From: CAVVNP01 sp963800235
GTDB taxonomy: Bacteria; Actinomycetota; Acidimicrobiia; Acidimicrobiales; Iamiaceae
DNA length: 64,000 nt
Reading direction: 5' to 3'
NCBI GenBank assembly: GCA_963800235.1
Contig: CAWDAD010000001.1
Span: forward strand, 1,612,001 to 1,676,000
Shown here: positions 1 to 7,286 of the stretch, piece by piece
How positions within the stretch are numbered: the first letter of the stretch is position 1
Layout of the letters: every line of letters begins with the position of its first letter
Position numbers and translations under genes: made by a program
Notes under the pieces: model-generated
Told to the model about the DNA's origin: nothing
What the model saw: only the letters and a program-made list of their open reading frames with translations
Database searches by the model: none

Positions 1-135
1 GACCGACCCGGCGACGCCGGCTACTGGAACGCGCCGTTCGGCGCCACCCTCGGCCGCGACGACGTGCTCGCCTCGGCCGACCCCGCCGGGCGCAGCGCCG
101 ACTTCGTCCGCACCGGGCTCGGCTTCCTCGGCTGA
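1..135 (+). CDS. C-terminal end of an unidentified protein (partial, 5' end outside window)
   Basis: An open frame from the first base of the window reads 44 codons to a TGA. The visible tail contains GYWNAPFGATLGRDD and ends in TGLGFLG. I do not recognise the family. Coding is supported by strong G/C third-position bias in this frame and by a perfect hairpin 45 bases after the stop, in the position expected of a terminator. The start and most of the protein lie upstream. Confidence 0.55.
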   Translation, partial: DRPGDAGYWNAPFGATLGRDDVLASADPAGRSADFVRTGLGFLG

Positions 136-179
136 TCCGGGTCGGCGACGCTGCTCGGGCGCCGGTCGGGACGTCCCAC

Positions 180-220
180 GGTGAGCAGGATCTGTTGCTC
201 GGCAACGGATCCTGCTCACC
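180..220. terminator. Perfect long stem-loop between convergent genes
   Basis: Bases 180-197 pair with 203-220 (GGTGAGCAGGATC... against ...GATCCTGCTCACC). The stem is 18 bp with one T-G wobble, closed by a 5-base loop. It lies between the stop at 135 and the end of the minus-strand gene at 230, so it could serve both directions. There is no T-tract on either side, as is common for actinobacterial terminators. Its sequence differs from the two other hairpin families in this window. Confidence 0.75.
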
Positions 221-229
221 AGCAGAGCC

Positions 230-649
230 TCAGGCCGACTCCCGGGCGGGGGTGGGTCCGAAGAAACCGACCACGCCGGCCAGCCGGCCGTCGTCGGCGA
301 AGCGGACGAAGTCCGTGCCGGCGACGGCCACGGTGCCGTCACCGGCGCACAGCTCCCAGTCGTAGCGGGCGGCGCCGTGGTGGGCGTCGACCGCGCTGGT
401 CCGGCGGAAGGTGTGGCCCGGGAACCGCGACTGCACCGCCGCGAACAGCCCGTCGACGCCGTCGTGGCCTGCACCGTCGAGCGGAGGGTCGGCGACGGTG
501 GCGTCGGGGGTGAAGCTGTCGGCGATCAGGGCCCGGCGGCGGGCCGGATCGGGCTCGCCGTAGGCGGTCAGGTAGGCGTCGACGACGGTCGCCGGCCCAG
601 GGCGGGCGGGGACGGCCGTGGCGGCATCGGCGGCGGTGGGATCGGTCAT
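230..649 (-). CDS. SnoaL-like / NTF2-fold protein
   Basis: This is a 139-residue cytosolic protein of the nuclear-transport-factor-2 fold. The pattern is typical: an N-terminal helix (VVDAYLTAYGEPDPARRRALIADSF), then TPDATVADPP, a GLFAAVQSRFPG helix and the strand block YDWELCAGDG...GTDFVRFADDGRLAGVVGFF. The family includes polyketide cyclases, dehydratases and isomerases as well as many proteins of unknown function, so no substrate can be assigned. The ATG at 649 was chosen because GGAGGAGC sits just upstream. The reading frame extends further upstream, but that part is proline/arginine-rich and non-conserved. It is divergent from the XRE regulator at 915, which may control it. Confidence 0.8.
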   Translation of the reverse strand: MTDPTAADAATAVPARPGPATVVDAYLTAYGEPDPARRRALIADSFTPDATVADPPLDGAGHDGVDGLFAAVQSRFPGHTFRRTSAVDAHHGAARYDWELCAGDGTVAVAGTDFVRFADDGRLAGVVGFFGPTPARESA

Positions 650-736
650 GGTGGCTCCTCCGGTTCGGGCAGGCCCACGTCGAGCCCACCGGTCGGCGCC
701 CACCGTGCGCCCTCGGCCGGGTCGGCACCACGACCC

Positions 737-786
737 GTCGGGTAGTGGTCGGGGCGCGCCAGACCCGGCCCCGGCCGCTACCCGAC
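737..786. promoter_or_regulatory. Inverted repeat in the divergent intergenic region
   Basis: GTCGGGTAG at 737-745 is repeated as its reverse complement CTACCCGAC at 778-786, and ACCCGTCGGGT at 733-743 is itself a small palindrome. The region separates two divergent genes (starts at 649 and 915). It is a plausible operator for the XRE regulator; this is inference only. Confidence 0.35.
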
Positions 787-914
787 AGGTCATCGCCGGG
801 CCGACCGCTCGGCGCGACCGTGGGCGCTCCGACCACCGAGCCATCGAGCCACCGAGGAGCTCCGCCGTGCCCACCGGTCTGATCGAGCGCCGGCCCAGTC
901 CCTACGCTGCCGGC

Positions 915-1745
915 ATGTCGGCGACGGTCGGCGACCTCATCAAGGAGTGGCGGGCCCGCCGGGCCCGCAGCCAGCTCGACGTGGCCCTCGAGGTCGGGGT
1001 GTCGCCACGGCACCTCAGCTTCGTCGAGACCGGGCGGTCGAAGCCGAGCCCCGAGCTGGTGCTGGCGGTGGCGGACCACCTGGAGGTGCCGCTCCGGGAG
1101 CGCAACGCCATGCTGCTGGCCGCCGGCTTCGCCCCCCGGTACCGCCAACAGCCGATGGACGCCGAGCCCATGCGCCGCATCACCGCCTCGCTGGAGCGCC
1201 TGCTCGACGCCCACGACCCGTTCCCCGGCGTCGCCCTCGACCGCAGCTGGAACGTGGTGCTGGCCAACCGGGCCGCCGGTCGGCTGGTCGACCTGGTCGA
1301 CCCGGCCCTCACCGCCGACGGCGTGAACGTCTTCCGCATCAGCCTCCACCCCGACGGCCTGGCCGCCGCCACGGTGAACTTCGACGAGTGGGCCACCTAC
1401 CTGCTGGGCGAGCTGCACCGGCTGGCCCGCACCACCGCCGACCCCGAGGTGGCCGCCCTGCGGGACGAGATCGACGCCTACCCCAACGTGGTCGACCTGC
1501 GGCGACGGCGTGACTGGACCGTGCCCCACGCCGACCCCGACCCGGTGGTCTCCTGCACCCTCGCCCTGAGCGGCGCCGAGCTGTCGCTCTACACGACCCT
1601 CACCACCTTCGGGACGCCCCGCGACGTGACCCTCGACGAGCTGGTGGTCGAGCTGTTCTTCCCCGCCGACGGCGCCACCGAAGCCGTCCTCCGCGCCCTC
1701 GACGACCAGGCCGGGCGACCGGCTGCGGCCGGGACGACCGGCTAG
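915..1745 (+). CDS. XRE-family transcriptional regulator with MmyB-like ligand-binding domain
   Basis: This is a 276-residue DNA-binding regulator. Residues 1-65 form a Cro/CI-type helix-turn-helix (LIKEWRARRARSQLDVALEVGVSPRHLSFVE is the characteristic opening). Residues about 90-265 match the MmyB-like/MltR-type ligand-binding domain (PFPGVALDRSWNVVLANRAA, then HPDGL, with LSLYTTLTTFGTPRDVTLDELVVELFFPAD near the end). Proteins of this architecture usually repress a neighbouring oxidoreductase or small catabolic gene and respond to a small, possibly fatty-acid-like ligand. It is divergent from the NTF2-fold gene. No clear ribosome site precedes the ATG at 915, so translation may be leaderless or the start may differ. 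Confidence 0.88.
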   Translation: MSATVGDLIKEWRARRARSQLDVALEVGVSPRHLSFVETGRSKPSPELVLAVADHLEVPLRERNAMLLAAGFAPRYRQQPMDAEPMRRITASLERLLDAHDPFPGVALDRSWNVVLANRAAGRLVDLVDPALTADGVNVFRISLHPDGLAAATVNFDEWATYLLGELHRLARTTADPEVAALRDEIDAYPNVVDLRRRRDWTVPHADPDPVVSCTLALSGAELSLYTTLTTFGTPRDVTLDELVVELFFPADGATEAVLRALDDQAGRPAAAGTTG

Positions 1746-1767
1746 ACGACGACCCGGCGCCTACCGG

Positions 1768-2292
1768 CTAGCGGACCTCGGCCCGGTCGAGGGTGGCGAA
1801 CAGGTCGGCGCGGGCACGGGCGACCCGCGACCGGATGGTGCCGATCGGGCAGTCGACCACGGCGGCCGCCTCTTCGTAGCTGAGGCCGAGCAGCTGGGTG
1901 AGCACGAAGGCGTCGCGCCGGTCGGGGTCGAGGGTGGTGACGATGTCGTCGATGGGGGTGCTCGGCCCGGTCCGGACCTCGACCACGGTGGTGGCCCGGA
2001 CCCGCTCGAGCAGGCGCCGCTGCCGCTGACGACGCCGGACGTGGTCGGCGCACACCCGCCGGGCGATCGACAGCAGCCACGGCAGCACCGGCGCCTCGCC
2101 CCGGTAGCGGGGCATGGCCCGGAGGGCCCGCAGGTAGGTGTCCTGGACCAGGTCCTCCTCCTCGCCCCGCTCGCCGAGCACCCGGCACAGGCGCCAGACC
2201 GCGGGTTGGGTTCGGGAGACCAGCTCGGCCACGGCCCGGTCGTCGCCCTCGAGGGCGGCCTCGAGCAGCGGGCGCAGCGGGTCGGTCGACAC
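1768..2292 (-). CDS. ECF-type RNA polymerase sigma factor
   Basis: This is a 174-residue sigma-70 family factor with only regions 2 and 4, the extracytoplasmic-function layout. Region 2 shows EEDLVQDTYLRALRAMPRYRGEAPVLPWLLSIARRVCADHVRR. Region 4 shows RDAFVLTQLLGLSYEEAAAVVDCPIGTIRSRVARARADL, the recognition helix-turn-helix. The GTG at 2292 is the first start in frame that keeps region 2 complete without the low-complexity upstream reading. The adjacent gene encoding a zinc anti-sigma factor is divergent (starts 78 bases away) rather than downstream. It probably controls envelope or stress genes, possibly including the cytochrome at 3036. Confidence 0.92.
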   Translation of the reverse strand: MSTDPLRPLLEAALEGDDRAVAELVSRTQPAVWRLCRVLGERGEEEDLVQDTYLRALRAMPRYRGEAPVLPWLLSIARRVCADHVRRRQRQRRLLERVRATTVVEVRTGPSTPIDDIVTTLDPDRRDAFVLTQLLGLSYEEAAAVVDCPIGTIRSRVARARADLFATLDRAEVR

Positions 2293-2370
2293 CGGGGACC
2301 ACTCTGGTCGGGCGCCCGCCGGGCGACCAAGCCGGGAACCGCGACGCCACGTCGGTCGACCACTGAACCG

Positions 2371-3018
2371 ATGGGCTGCGATCGCTGGCTCGATGCCATC
2401 TCGGCCGAGGCCGACGGCGAGGAGGCCGGGATCGACCCGCGCCTGGTCGAGGCCCACCTGGCCGGGTGCCCGTCGTGCCGGGCGTTCCGCGACGACCTGG
2501 CCGCCAACCGGACCCGCCTCCGCCTGGGCGCCGCCGAGCCGGTCGCCGACCTGTCGGGCCGCATCGTCAAGCTCAACGCCGTCGTCGACCGGGCGGGGCG
2601 CTGGGGGGCGGTGCGCGGGCTGCTCGTCGTGATCGGCGTGCAGATCCTGGTGCTGTCGGCGCCCGCCCTCGTCCTCGGCTCCGAGTCCGGCGCCTCGGCC
2701 CACGACGCCCGTCACCTCGGCGCCTTCAGCGTCGCCTACGCCGTCGGGCTGCTGGTGGTGGCGGTGCGCCCGGCCCGGGCCCGCACGATGCTCCCGGTCG
2801 CCGGCGTCCTCGGCCTCGCCCTGGCCGTGTCGGGCGTGGTCGACATGGTCGACGGCAGCACGGGCCTGCCCGGCGAGCTGGTCCACCTGCCCGAGCTGCT
2901 GAGCGTGCTGTTCGTGTTCCTGCTCGCCCGTCCTGCACCCGTGCGCCGGGCGCCGACCGGCCTCCGCCCGGTCGTCCGCCGGCTCGACGACGACGAGGAC
3001 ACCCGGGCCGCCGGCTGA
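2371..3018 (+). CDS. Membrane-anchored zinc anti-sigma factor (zf-HC2 type)
   Basis: This 215-residue protein is expected to hold the neighbouring ECF sigma factor inactive at the membrane. The N-terminal ZAS domain has the H-x3-C-x2-C motif (His29, Cys33, Cys36, in EAHLAGCPSCRAF). It is followed by about four hydrophobic segments: residues about 83-104, 124-138, 147-168 and 182-195. The C-terminus is short, charged and cytosolic (VRRLDDDEDTRAAG). It lies divergent from the sigma gene instead of in the usual sigma-antisigma operon, so partnership is inferred from adjacency and domain content. Confidence 0.85.
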   Translation: MGCDRWLDAISAEADGEEAGIDPRLVEAHLAGCPSCRAFRDDLAANRTRLRLGAAEPVADLSGRIVKLNAVVDRAGRWGAVRGLLVVIGVQILVLSAPALVLGSESGASAHDARHLGAFSVAYAVGLLVVAVRPARARTMLPVAGVLGLALAVSGVVDMVDGSTGLPGELVHLPELLSVLFVFLLARPAPVRRAPTGLRPVVRRLDDDEDTRAAG

Positions 3019-3035
3019 CCCCAGGGCCGGGTGGC

Positions 3036-3521
3036 TCAGGAGCCCTTCAACGCCTCGATGTAGGAGACCAGGGCGTCGACCTGCGAGGAGCTGAGCGGGT
3101 ACCTGGGCATCGCCGCGTCGTAGCCGGCCACCTTCTGGGCGCTCGGGTCGACGATCGACCGGCGGAGGTAGGCCTGGTCGGCCACCACCGTCGAGCCGTC
3201 GGTCAGCTTCACCTTCGAGCCCGCCAGCCCCTTCCACGCCGGGCCGACGCCACCGCCACCCTCGGTGCCGTGGCAGGAGGCGCAGCCGGTCGAGGCGGCG
3301 ACCTGCTTGCCCTTCTGCGCCAGCGGGGAGAGCGCCACGCGGCTGCCCGAACCCGACGACCCACCACCCGATCCGCCGCAGCCGGCCAGGGTCAGGACGG
3401 CCACCAGGACGGCGCCGGCGAGCAGGGTGGCGGTGGCGGGGACGATGCGCATCACCTTGGAGGTCGGCGCGGCGCCCGCTCCGGTTCCCGCCACGGACCG
3501 GCGCCGACGGAACCACTTCAC
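3036..3521 (-). CDS. Membrane-anchored c-type cytochrome (lipoprotein-like)
   Basis: This 161-residue exported mono-haem cytochrome c has an arginine-rich N-terminus, a hydrophobic segment (residues 27-46) and a lipobox-like LAGC (Cys48). A glycine/serine linker then precedes a class I cytochrome c domain with haem-binding CASCH (Cys80, Cys83, His84) and a candidate axial Met138 (AAMPRYPLSSSQVDALVSYIEAL). The domain resembles the cytochrome c fused to oxidase subunit II in other bacteria, so an electron-carrier role near a terminal oxidase is likely. No oxidase gene is present in the window. It converges with the anti-sigma gene and is divergent from the ferritin-like hydrolase gene. Confidence 0.9.
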   Translation of the reverse strand: MKWFRRRRSVAGTGAGAAPTSKVMRIVPATATLLAGAVLVAVLTLAGCGGSGGGSSGSGSRVALSPLAQKGKQVAASTGCASCHGTEGGGGVGPAWKGLAGSKVKLTDGSTVVADQAYLRRSIVDPSAQKVAGYDAAMPRYPLSSSQVDALVSYIEALKGS

Positions 3522-3537
3522 AACGGCGATCTCACTC

Positions 3538-3552
3538 GTTACCGTGCGTAAC
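3538..3552. promoter_or_regulatory. Palindromic operator GTTAC-N5-GTAAC
   Basis: GTTACCGTGCGTAAC ends one base before the ATG at 3554. The flanked form TCGTTACCGnnnGTAAC recurs at 53657-53673 in front of the PadR gene, which suggests that one regulator binds both. Binding here would cover the ribosome-binding region and the promoter of the divergent cytochrome gene. Confidence 0.5.
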
Positions 3553-3553
3553 C

Positions 3554-4474
3554 ATGACCACCCAGCCCGATCCCGAGCAGCCCACCGTCACCACCCAGGA
3601 GATCGAGCGGTCGAACGAGGCCCAGTCGCAGGTCACGGTGCGGCATCCCGCCCTCGACGACCAGCTCGCCGACATGCCCAAGCACTTCATGGGGCGCGAC
3701 GACGACCACGACATCGTGAGCAGCCACCTGCTGGCGGTGATGTCGGCCATCTTCCCGCCCGGCGAGGACTACTTCGTGCGGGCGGTCGCCCGGGTGCGCG
3801 ACCGGGTCACCGACCCCGACCTGCAGACCAAGGTCGACGCCTTCATCGGCCAGGAGGACGAGCACGGCGACCAGCACCGCCGGTTGAACGAGAAGCTGCA
3901 CGAGCACGGCTACCCGGTGCGGCGCATCGGCCGCTTCGTCGACTGGTTCGCCAAGCAGGCCGAAGCCCGCCTCTCCGACGAGGCCAACCTGGCCGTCACC
4001 GCCGCCCTCGAGCACCACACCGCGGTGGTGGCCGAGACCCTGCTCGACATCGACGAGTCGCGCGAGCGCTTCGCCCACGACGGGGTGCTCCACCTCTTCT
4101 GCTGGCACGCCCTGGAGGAGAGCGAGCACAAGGCCGTCGCCTTCGACGTCTACCGGGCGGTCGGTGGCACCGAGCAGATGCGCATCCGGGCCATGCACGT
4201 CATGAACGTGCTGTTCGCCATCGAGATCGGCAGCGGGGTGGTCGAGTCGACCCTGCGCGACGGCGACGCCTGGCGGCACCCGGTGTGGACGCTGCGCAGC
4301 GTCAAGCACCTGGTCGACTCGCCGTTCATCTCGAAGCGGCTGTTCCGCCGGCTCGGCGACTACCTCCACGAGGGGTTCCACCCGAACGACACCGACACCA
4401 CCGAGATGGTCGCCCGCTGGCGGGCCGAGCTGTTCGGCGACCAAGGGGCGGTGGTCGACACCCTGGCCGCCTGA
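3554..4474 (+). CDS. Predicted metal-dependent hydrolase, PF10118 family (ferritin-like)
   Basis: This 306-residue, mainly helical cytosolic protein carries the family's metal-binding pattern: HFMGRDDDHDIVSSHLLAVMSAIFPPGEDYFVRAV near the N-terminus, FIGQEDEHGDQHRRLNEKL in the middle, and CWHALEESEHKAVAFDVYRAVGG. These acidic and histidine residues resemble a di-iron ferritin-like site. The biochemical role is not established; in actinobacteria the family often sits near lipid or stress genes. The ATG at 3554 directly follows a palindrome. No strong Shine-Dalgarno sequence is visible. Confidence 0.82.
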   Translation: MTTQPDPEQPTVTTQEIERSNEAQSQVTVRHPALDDQLADMPKHFMGRDDDHDIVSSHLLAVMSAIFPPGEDYFVRAVARVRDRVTDPDLQTKVDAFIGQEDEHGDQHRRLNEKLHEHGYPVRRIGRFVDWFAKQAEARLSDEANLAVTAALEHHTAVVAETLLDIDESRERFAHDGVLHLFCWHALEESEHKAVAFDVYRAVGGTEQMRIRAMHVMNVLFAIEIGSGVVESTLRDGDAWRHPVWTLRSVKHLVDSPFISKRLFRRLGDYLHEGFHPNDTDTTEMVARWRAELFGDQGAVVDTLAA

Positions 4475-4479
4475 TCCGG

Positions 4480-4506
4480 CGGCTGACCGGGTTGGCCGCT
4501 CAGCCG
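4480..4506. terminator. Hairpin between convergent genes
   Basis: CGGCTGA (4480-4486) pairs with TCAGCCG (4500-4506), so the stem includes the stop codon of the minus-strand PPOX gene. It sits in the 25-base gap between convergent genes and lacks a T-tract. Confidence 0.4.
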
Positions 4507-4928
4507 GCGGCGCCGGAGAAGTCCTGGGTGCGCCAGTGCTCGGGGGTCAGCCTGATCACCACGCTGTCGTCGCCGGGCGGGTTCTCCCGCGCGTACCACT
4601 CGCCCAGCTCCTCGCCGAGGTAGCGGCTGGCGACCCGACGGGTGTCGCGGGGCTCGTCCGCCACCTCGACCGGCCCCTCCACGCTCACGTACTTGTAGGG
4701 CGGGTCCTCGTCCTGCACCGTCAGCGTCGCCCGCCCGGCGCTCCGCAGCAGCTCGGCCTTGCGGGTGCTGCCGCTGGTCCCGATCTCGATCCGCCCGTCG
4801 ACGTACTCGTACCAGATCGGCAGCGCCATCGGTCCCCGACCGGACTCGTCGACCGCCAGGATCCCCACGTGGACCTCGGCGAGGAACGCGTCCCGCTCCT
4901 CGGCGGACATGGTTCGGCTCTCGGGCAT
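4500..4928 (-). CDS. Pyridoxamine 5'-phosphate oxidase-fold protein (PPOX/F420-type)
   Basis: This 142-residue split beta-barrel flavin- or F420-binding protein shows AEERDAFLAEVHVGILAV, PMALPIWYEYVDGRIEIGTSGSTRKAELLRSAGRATLTVQDEDPPYKYVSVEGPVEV and an ALGEEL-like helix (RYLGEELGEWY). The family includes F420-dependent reductases, haem-degrading enzymes and flavin reductases; the substrate cannot be predicted. The ATG at 4928 is preferred over a GTG at 4943, because the sequence between them is the ribosome-binding site (GGAGGTGC). A second, distant member of the fold lies at 48841. Confidence 0.87.
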   Translation of the reverse strand: MPESRTMSAEERDAFLAEVHVGILAVDESGRGPMALPIWYEYVDGRIEIGTSGSTRKAELLRSAGRATLTVQDEDPPYKYVSVEGPVEVADEPRDTRRVASRYLGEELGEWYARENPPGDDSVVIRLTPEHWRTQDFSGAAG

Positions 4929-5004
4929 GGCGCACCTCCGCACCGTTCGACTCGGTCCCGGCAGTCTGCCGCCATCGACGCCGGGGCCAACCGCTCCCTG
5001 CCGG

Positions 5005-5880
5005 TCAGACCACGACCCGGTGGGCCGCGACCGGGTCGGGCATGCCCTTCAGCTCGACCTCGACCGCCGCCCCGGCGTCGAGCGACGACGCCGCCACCGC
5101 CCGGTGGCTCACCACGATCTCCCCGCCGGCGGCGCAGCCCTGGAGCCGTGCCGCGGTGTTCACCACGTCGCCCACCGCGGTGAAGTCGTACACGTCGCGG
5201 TCGCCGATGTTGCCGACGAACGCCTCGCCGTAGTCGATGCCGACCCCCACGTCGACGAACGGCGCCGCCGACCCGCCGTAGCCCACCGCCCGGAGCAGGG
5301 CCTCGGCCTGCTCCACCATCAGCACCGGAAGGTCGCGGTCGGGGACCATGGGCTGCAGGTACAGCGCCATGACCTCGTCGCCGATCAGCTTGTCGATGAT
5401 CGCCTCGGGGAACAGGCTGCGCTCGGCGCAGCCGTAGAAGCGGCGCAGGGTGCGGGCCACGTCCTCGGGCCGGGCGTCGTGGGAGGCGGCGGTGAAGCCC
5501 CGCACGTCGGCGAACAGCACCCCCGTCGGCATGGTCGCCCCACCCGGCGGGGACAGCTCGACGCAGGTGGCGCAGAAGTGCGGGTTCTTGCGCGAGGGCC
5601 GGAACCCGAGCGACCGGGCCGCCCGACCGCCGGCGCCGCCGAACGGGGCGCCGCAGATCCGGCAGCGAGGATCGCCCGGGAGCGAGCGCAGCACCCGTTG
5701 CACCGCCCGGTTCGACCGGCTGTGCTCCAGCTCCCAGAGGACCGCCCAGTCCTCCTGCCGCAGCGGCTCGCCGGTGGCCCGTCCGGCGGAGCGCCGCAGT
5801 CGCCGCAGCGCGTGGCGCGGCAACGGGCGCAGCGGGACCTCGGCCTCGTCGCCGGTCCCGGTCGGGTCGGGACCTTCCAT
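5005..5880 (-). CDS. Class III adenylate/guanylate cyclase with N-terminal zinc-ribbon-like region
   Basis: This 291-residue protein probably makes cAMP (or cGMP). The catalytic domain (about 115-290) has FADVRGFT with metal ligand Asp125, KLIGDEVMALY with Asp168, and VGDVVNTAARLQG. Ahead of it are two CxxC pairs, CRIC (73-76) and CATC (103-106), suggesting a zinc-binding or redox-sensing module. There is no membrane segment. Its start faces a diguanylate-cyclase-type gene at 5999, so two second-messenger enzymes share one divergent promoter region. It would act as a homodimer; the zinc module may tie activity to redox state (inference). Confidence 0.88.
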   Translation of the reverse strand: MEGPDPTGTGDEAEVPLRPLPRHALRRLRRSAGRATGEPLRQEDWAVLWELEHSRSNRAVQRVLRSLPGDPRCRICGAPFGGAGGRAARSLGFRPSRKNPHFCATCVELSPPGGATMPTGVLFADVRGFTAASHDARPEDVARTLRRFYGCAERSLFPEAIIDKLIGDEVMALYLQPMVPDRDLPVLMVEQAEALLRAVGYGGSAAPFVDVGVGIDYGEAFVGNIGDRDVYDFTAVGDVVNTAARLQGCAAGGEIVVSHRAVAASSLDAGAAVEVELKGMPDPVAAHRVVV

Positions 5881-5998
5881 GGCCGGAGGCTAGGTGCCCG
5901 CCCCCGCGGCTGCCGGGCCGTCGTAGCCGCCGGTGCCCGAGGAGGTCCTGACGCAACTGGCGGTCAACTTCCCTCGGCCCCGGACCGATGGAGCAGAG

Positions 5999-7255
5999 AT
6001 GGGGGACGTGGAGGAACCTGGTCCGCAGGTGGTCGTCCGCCTCGAGCGGAGCGAGGCCAGCATCATCACCCACGTCGACGACGGGATCACCGAGCTGCTC
6101 GGCCACGCGCCGGCGGCCATGGTCGGGACGGCGTCGACGGAGTGGATCCACCCCGACGACCACGTCGGCGCCATGCGGGCGTGGATGGAGATGCTGGCCC
6201 GACCCGGTCGGCCCGGTCGGTGGTGCGGCCGCTACCGCACCGCCGGTGGGGACTGGCAGTGGGTCGAGTCGGTGAACGTCAACCACCTCGACGACCCGGC
6301 CAACCCGCGGGTCGCCACCACCATGACGCTGGCCACCGGCGACAACGTCAGCGTCGAGGAGGAGCTGCGGCGACGCGAGGAGCTGATCAGCCGGCTGTCG
6401 GAGGCCATGCCCATCGGCCTGTTCCAGATCGACGCCGCCGAGCGCGTGATCCTGGCCAACGACCGCCTGCGCGACCTGCTCCACTGCGACCGCATCGGCA
6501 CCATGGCCGACCTGCGCTCGCGCATCGGCCGACGCGATCGCGGCCGGTTCGACCGGGCCCTGGCCGACGTGCTCGCCGACGCCCCCGTCGGCGACCTGGA
6601 GCTGGCCCTGGCCGACGGGGACGAGCGCTACTGCCGGTTGAGCGTCCGGGCCCTCACCGACGGCGCCGGCTCGGTGACCGGCGCCATCGGCTGCCTGCAG
6701 GACATCACCGACAGCCGCACCCTGCGGCACCAGCTCGAGGTGCGGGCCACGACCGACGCCCTCACCGGCAGCCTGAACCGGGCGGCCGGCGAGCTGGCGC
6801 TCCGCCAGGCGGTGGAGGCGGTCACGCCGGACCGGGGCCTGGCCCTCGCCTTCATCGACCTCGACGACTTCAAGCAGGTGAACGACCGGCTGGGACACGC
6901 CGCCGGCGACCAGGTGCTCGTCGCGGTCGCCGATCGGCTGCGCGACGCCACCCGGCTGCTCGACCTCGTCGCCCGGTTCGGCGGTGACGAGTTCCTGGTG
7001 ATCTGCCCCTCCGTCGAGTCCGAGTCGGCCGCCGCCCTCGTCGGCCGCCGACTGGCCGAGGCCGTGCACGGCGACGTGCCCACCACCGCCGGGGCGGTGG
7101 GGCTGGTCGGCAGCGTGGGGGTGGCCTGGACCGGCGTCCGCAGCGAGGGGAACGCGCTGGTGGCGGCGGCCGACCGGGCCATGTACGACGCCAAGTCCTC
7201 CTGCGACCGGGTGAAGGTCGTCACCGTGGGGCCGGCCCACCCGCTCGCCCGCTGA
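5999..7255 (+). CDS. PAS-GGDEF diguanylate cyclase
   Basis: This 418-residue cytosolic sensor contains a PAS domain (about 10-110, with TEWIHPDDHVGAMRAWMEML and a PAC-like block WQWVESVNVNHLDD), a second PAS-like domain (about 125-240, FQIDAAERVILANDRLRDLL) and a C-terminal GGDEF domain. The domain carries TTDALTGSLNR, FIDLDDFKQVNDRLGH and an intact RFGGDEF (about 326-332), so c-di-GMP synthesis is expected. The ATG at 5999 has GGAG at a normal distance; an in-frame GTG at 5933 is the alternative. No EAL domain or obvious I-site is visible. Confidence 0.88.
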   Translation: MGDVEEPGPQVVVRLERSEASIITHVDDGITELLGHAPAAMVGTASTEWIHPDDHVGAMRAWMEMLARPGRPGRWCGRYRTAGGDWQWVESVNVNHLDDPANPRVATTMTLATGDNVSVEEELRRREELISRLSEAMPIGLFQIDAAERVILANDRLRDLLHCDRIGTMADLRSRIGRRDRGRFDRALADVLADAPVGDLELALADGDERYCRLSVRALTDGAGSVTGAIGCLQDITDSRTLRHQLEVRATTDALTGSLNRAAGELALRQAVEAVTPDRGLALAFIDLDDFKQVNDRLGHAAGDQVLVAVADRLRDATRLLDLVARFGGDEFLVICPSVESESAAALVGRRLAEAVHGDVPTTAGAVGLVGSVGVAWTGVRSEGNALVAAADRAMYDAKSSCDRVKVVTVGPAHPLAR

Positions 7256-7286
7256 GTCGGGCGGCCGGCCGGCGGCCGATGGCCGG

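Noticed and set aside
339..1529. Long minus-strand open frame opposite the XRE regulator
   Set aside because: The plus-strand frame has a recognisable helix-turn-helix and ligand domain; the opposite frame is a mirror product of GC-rich third positions.
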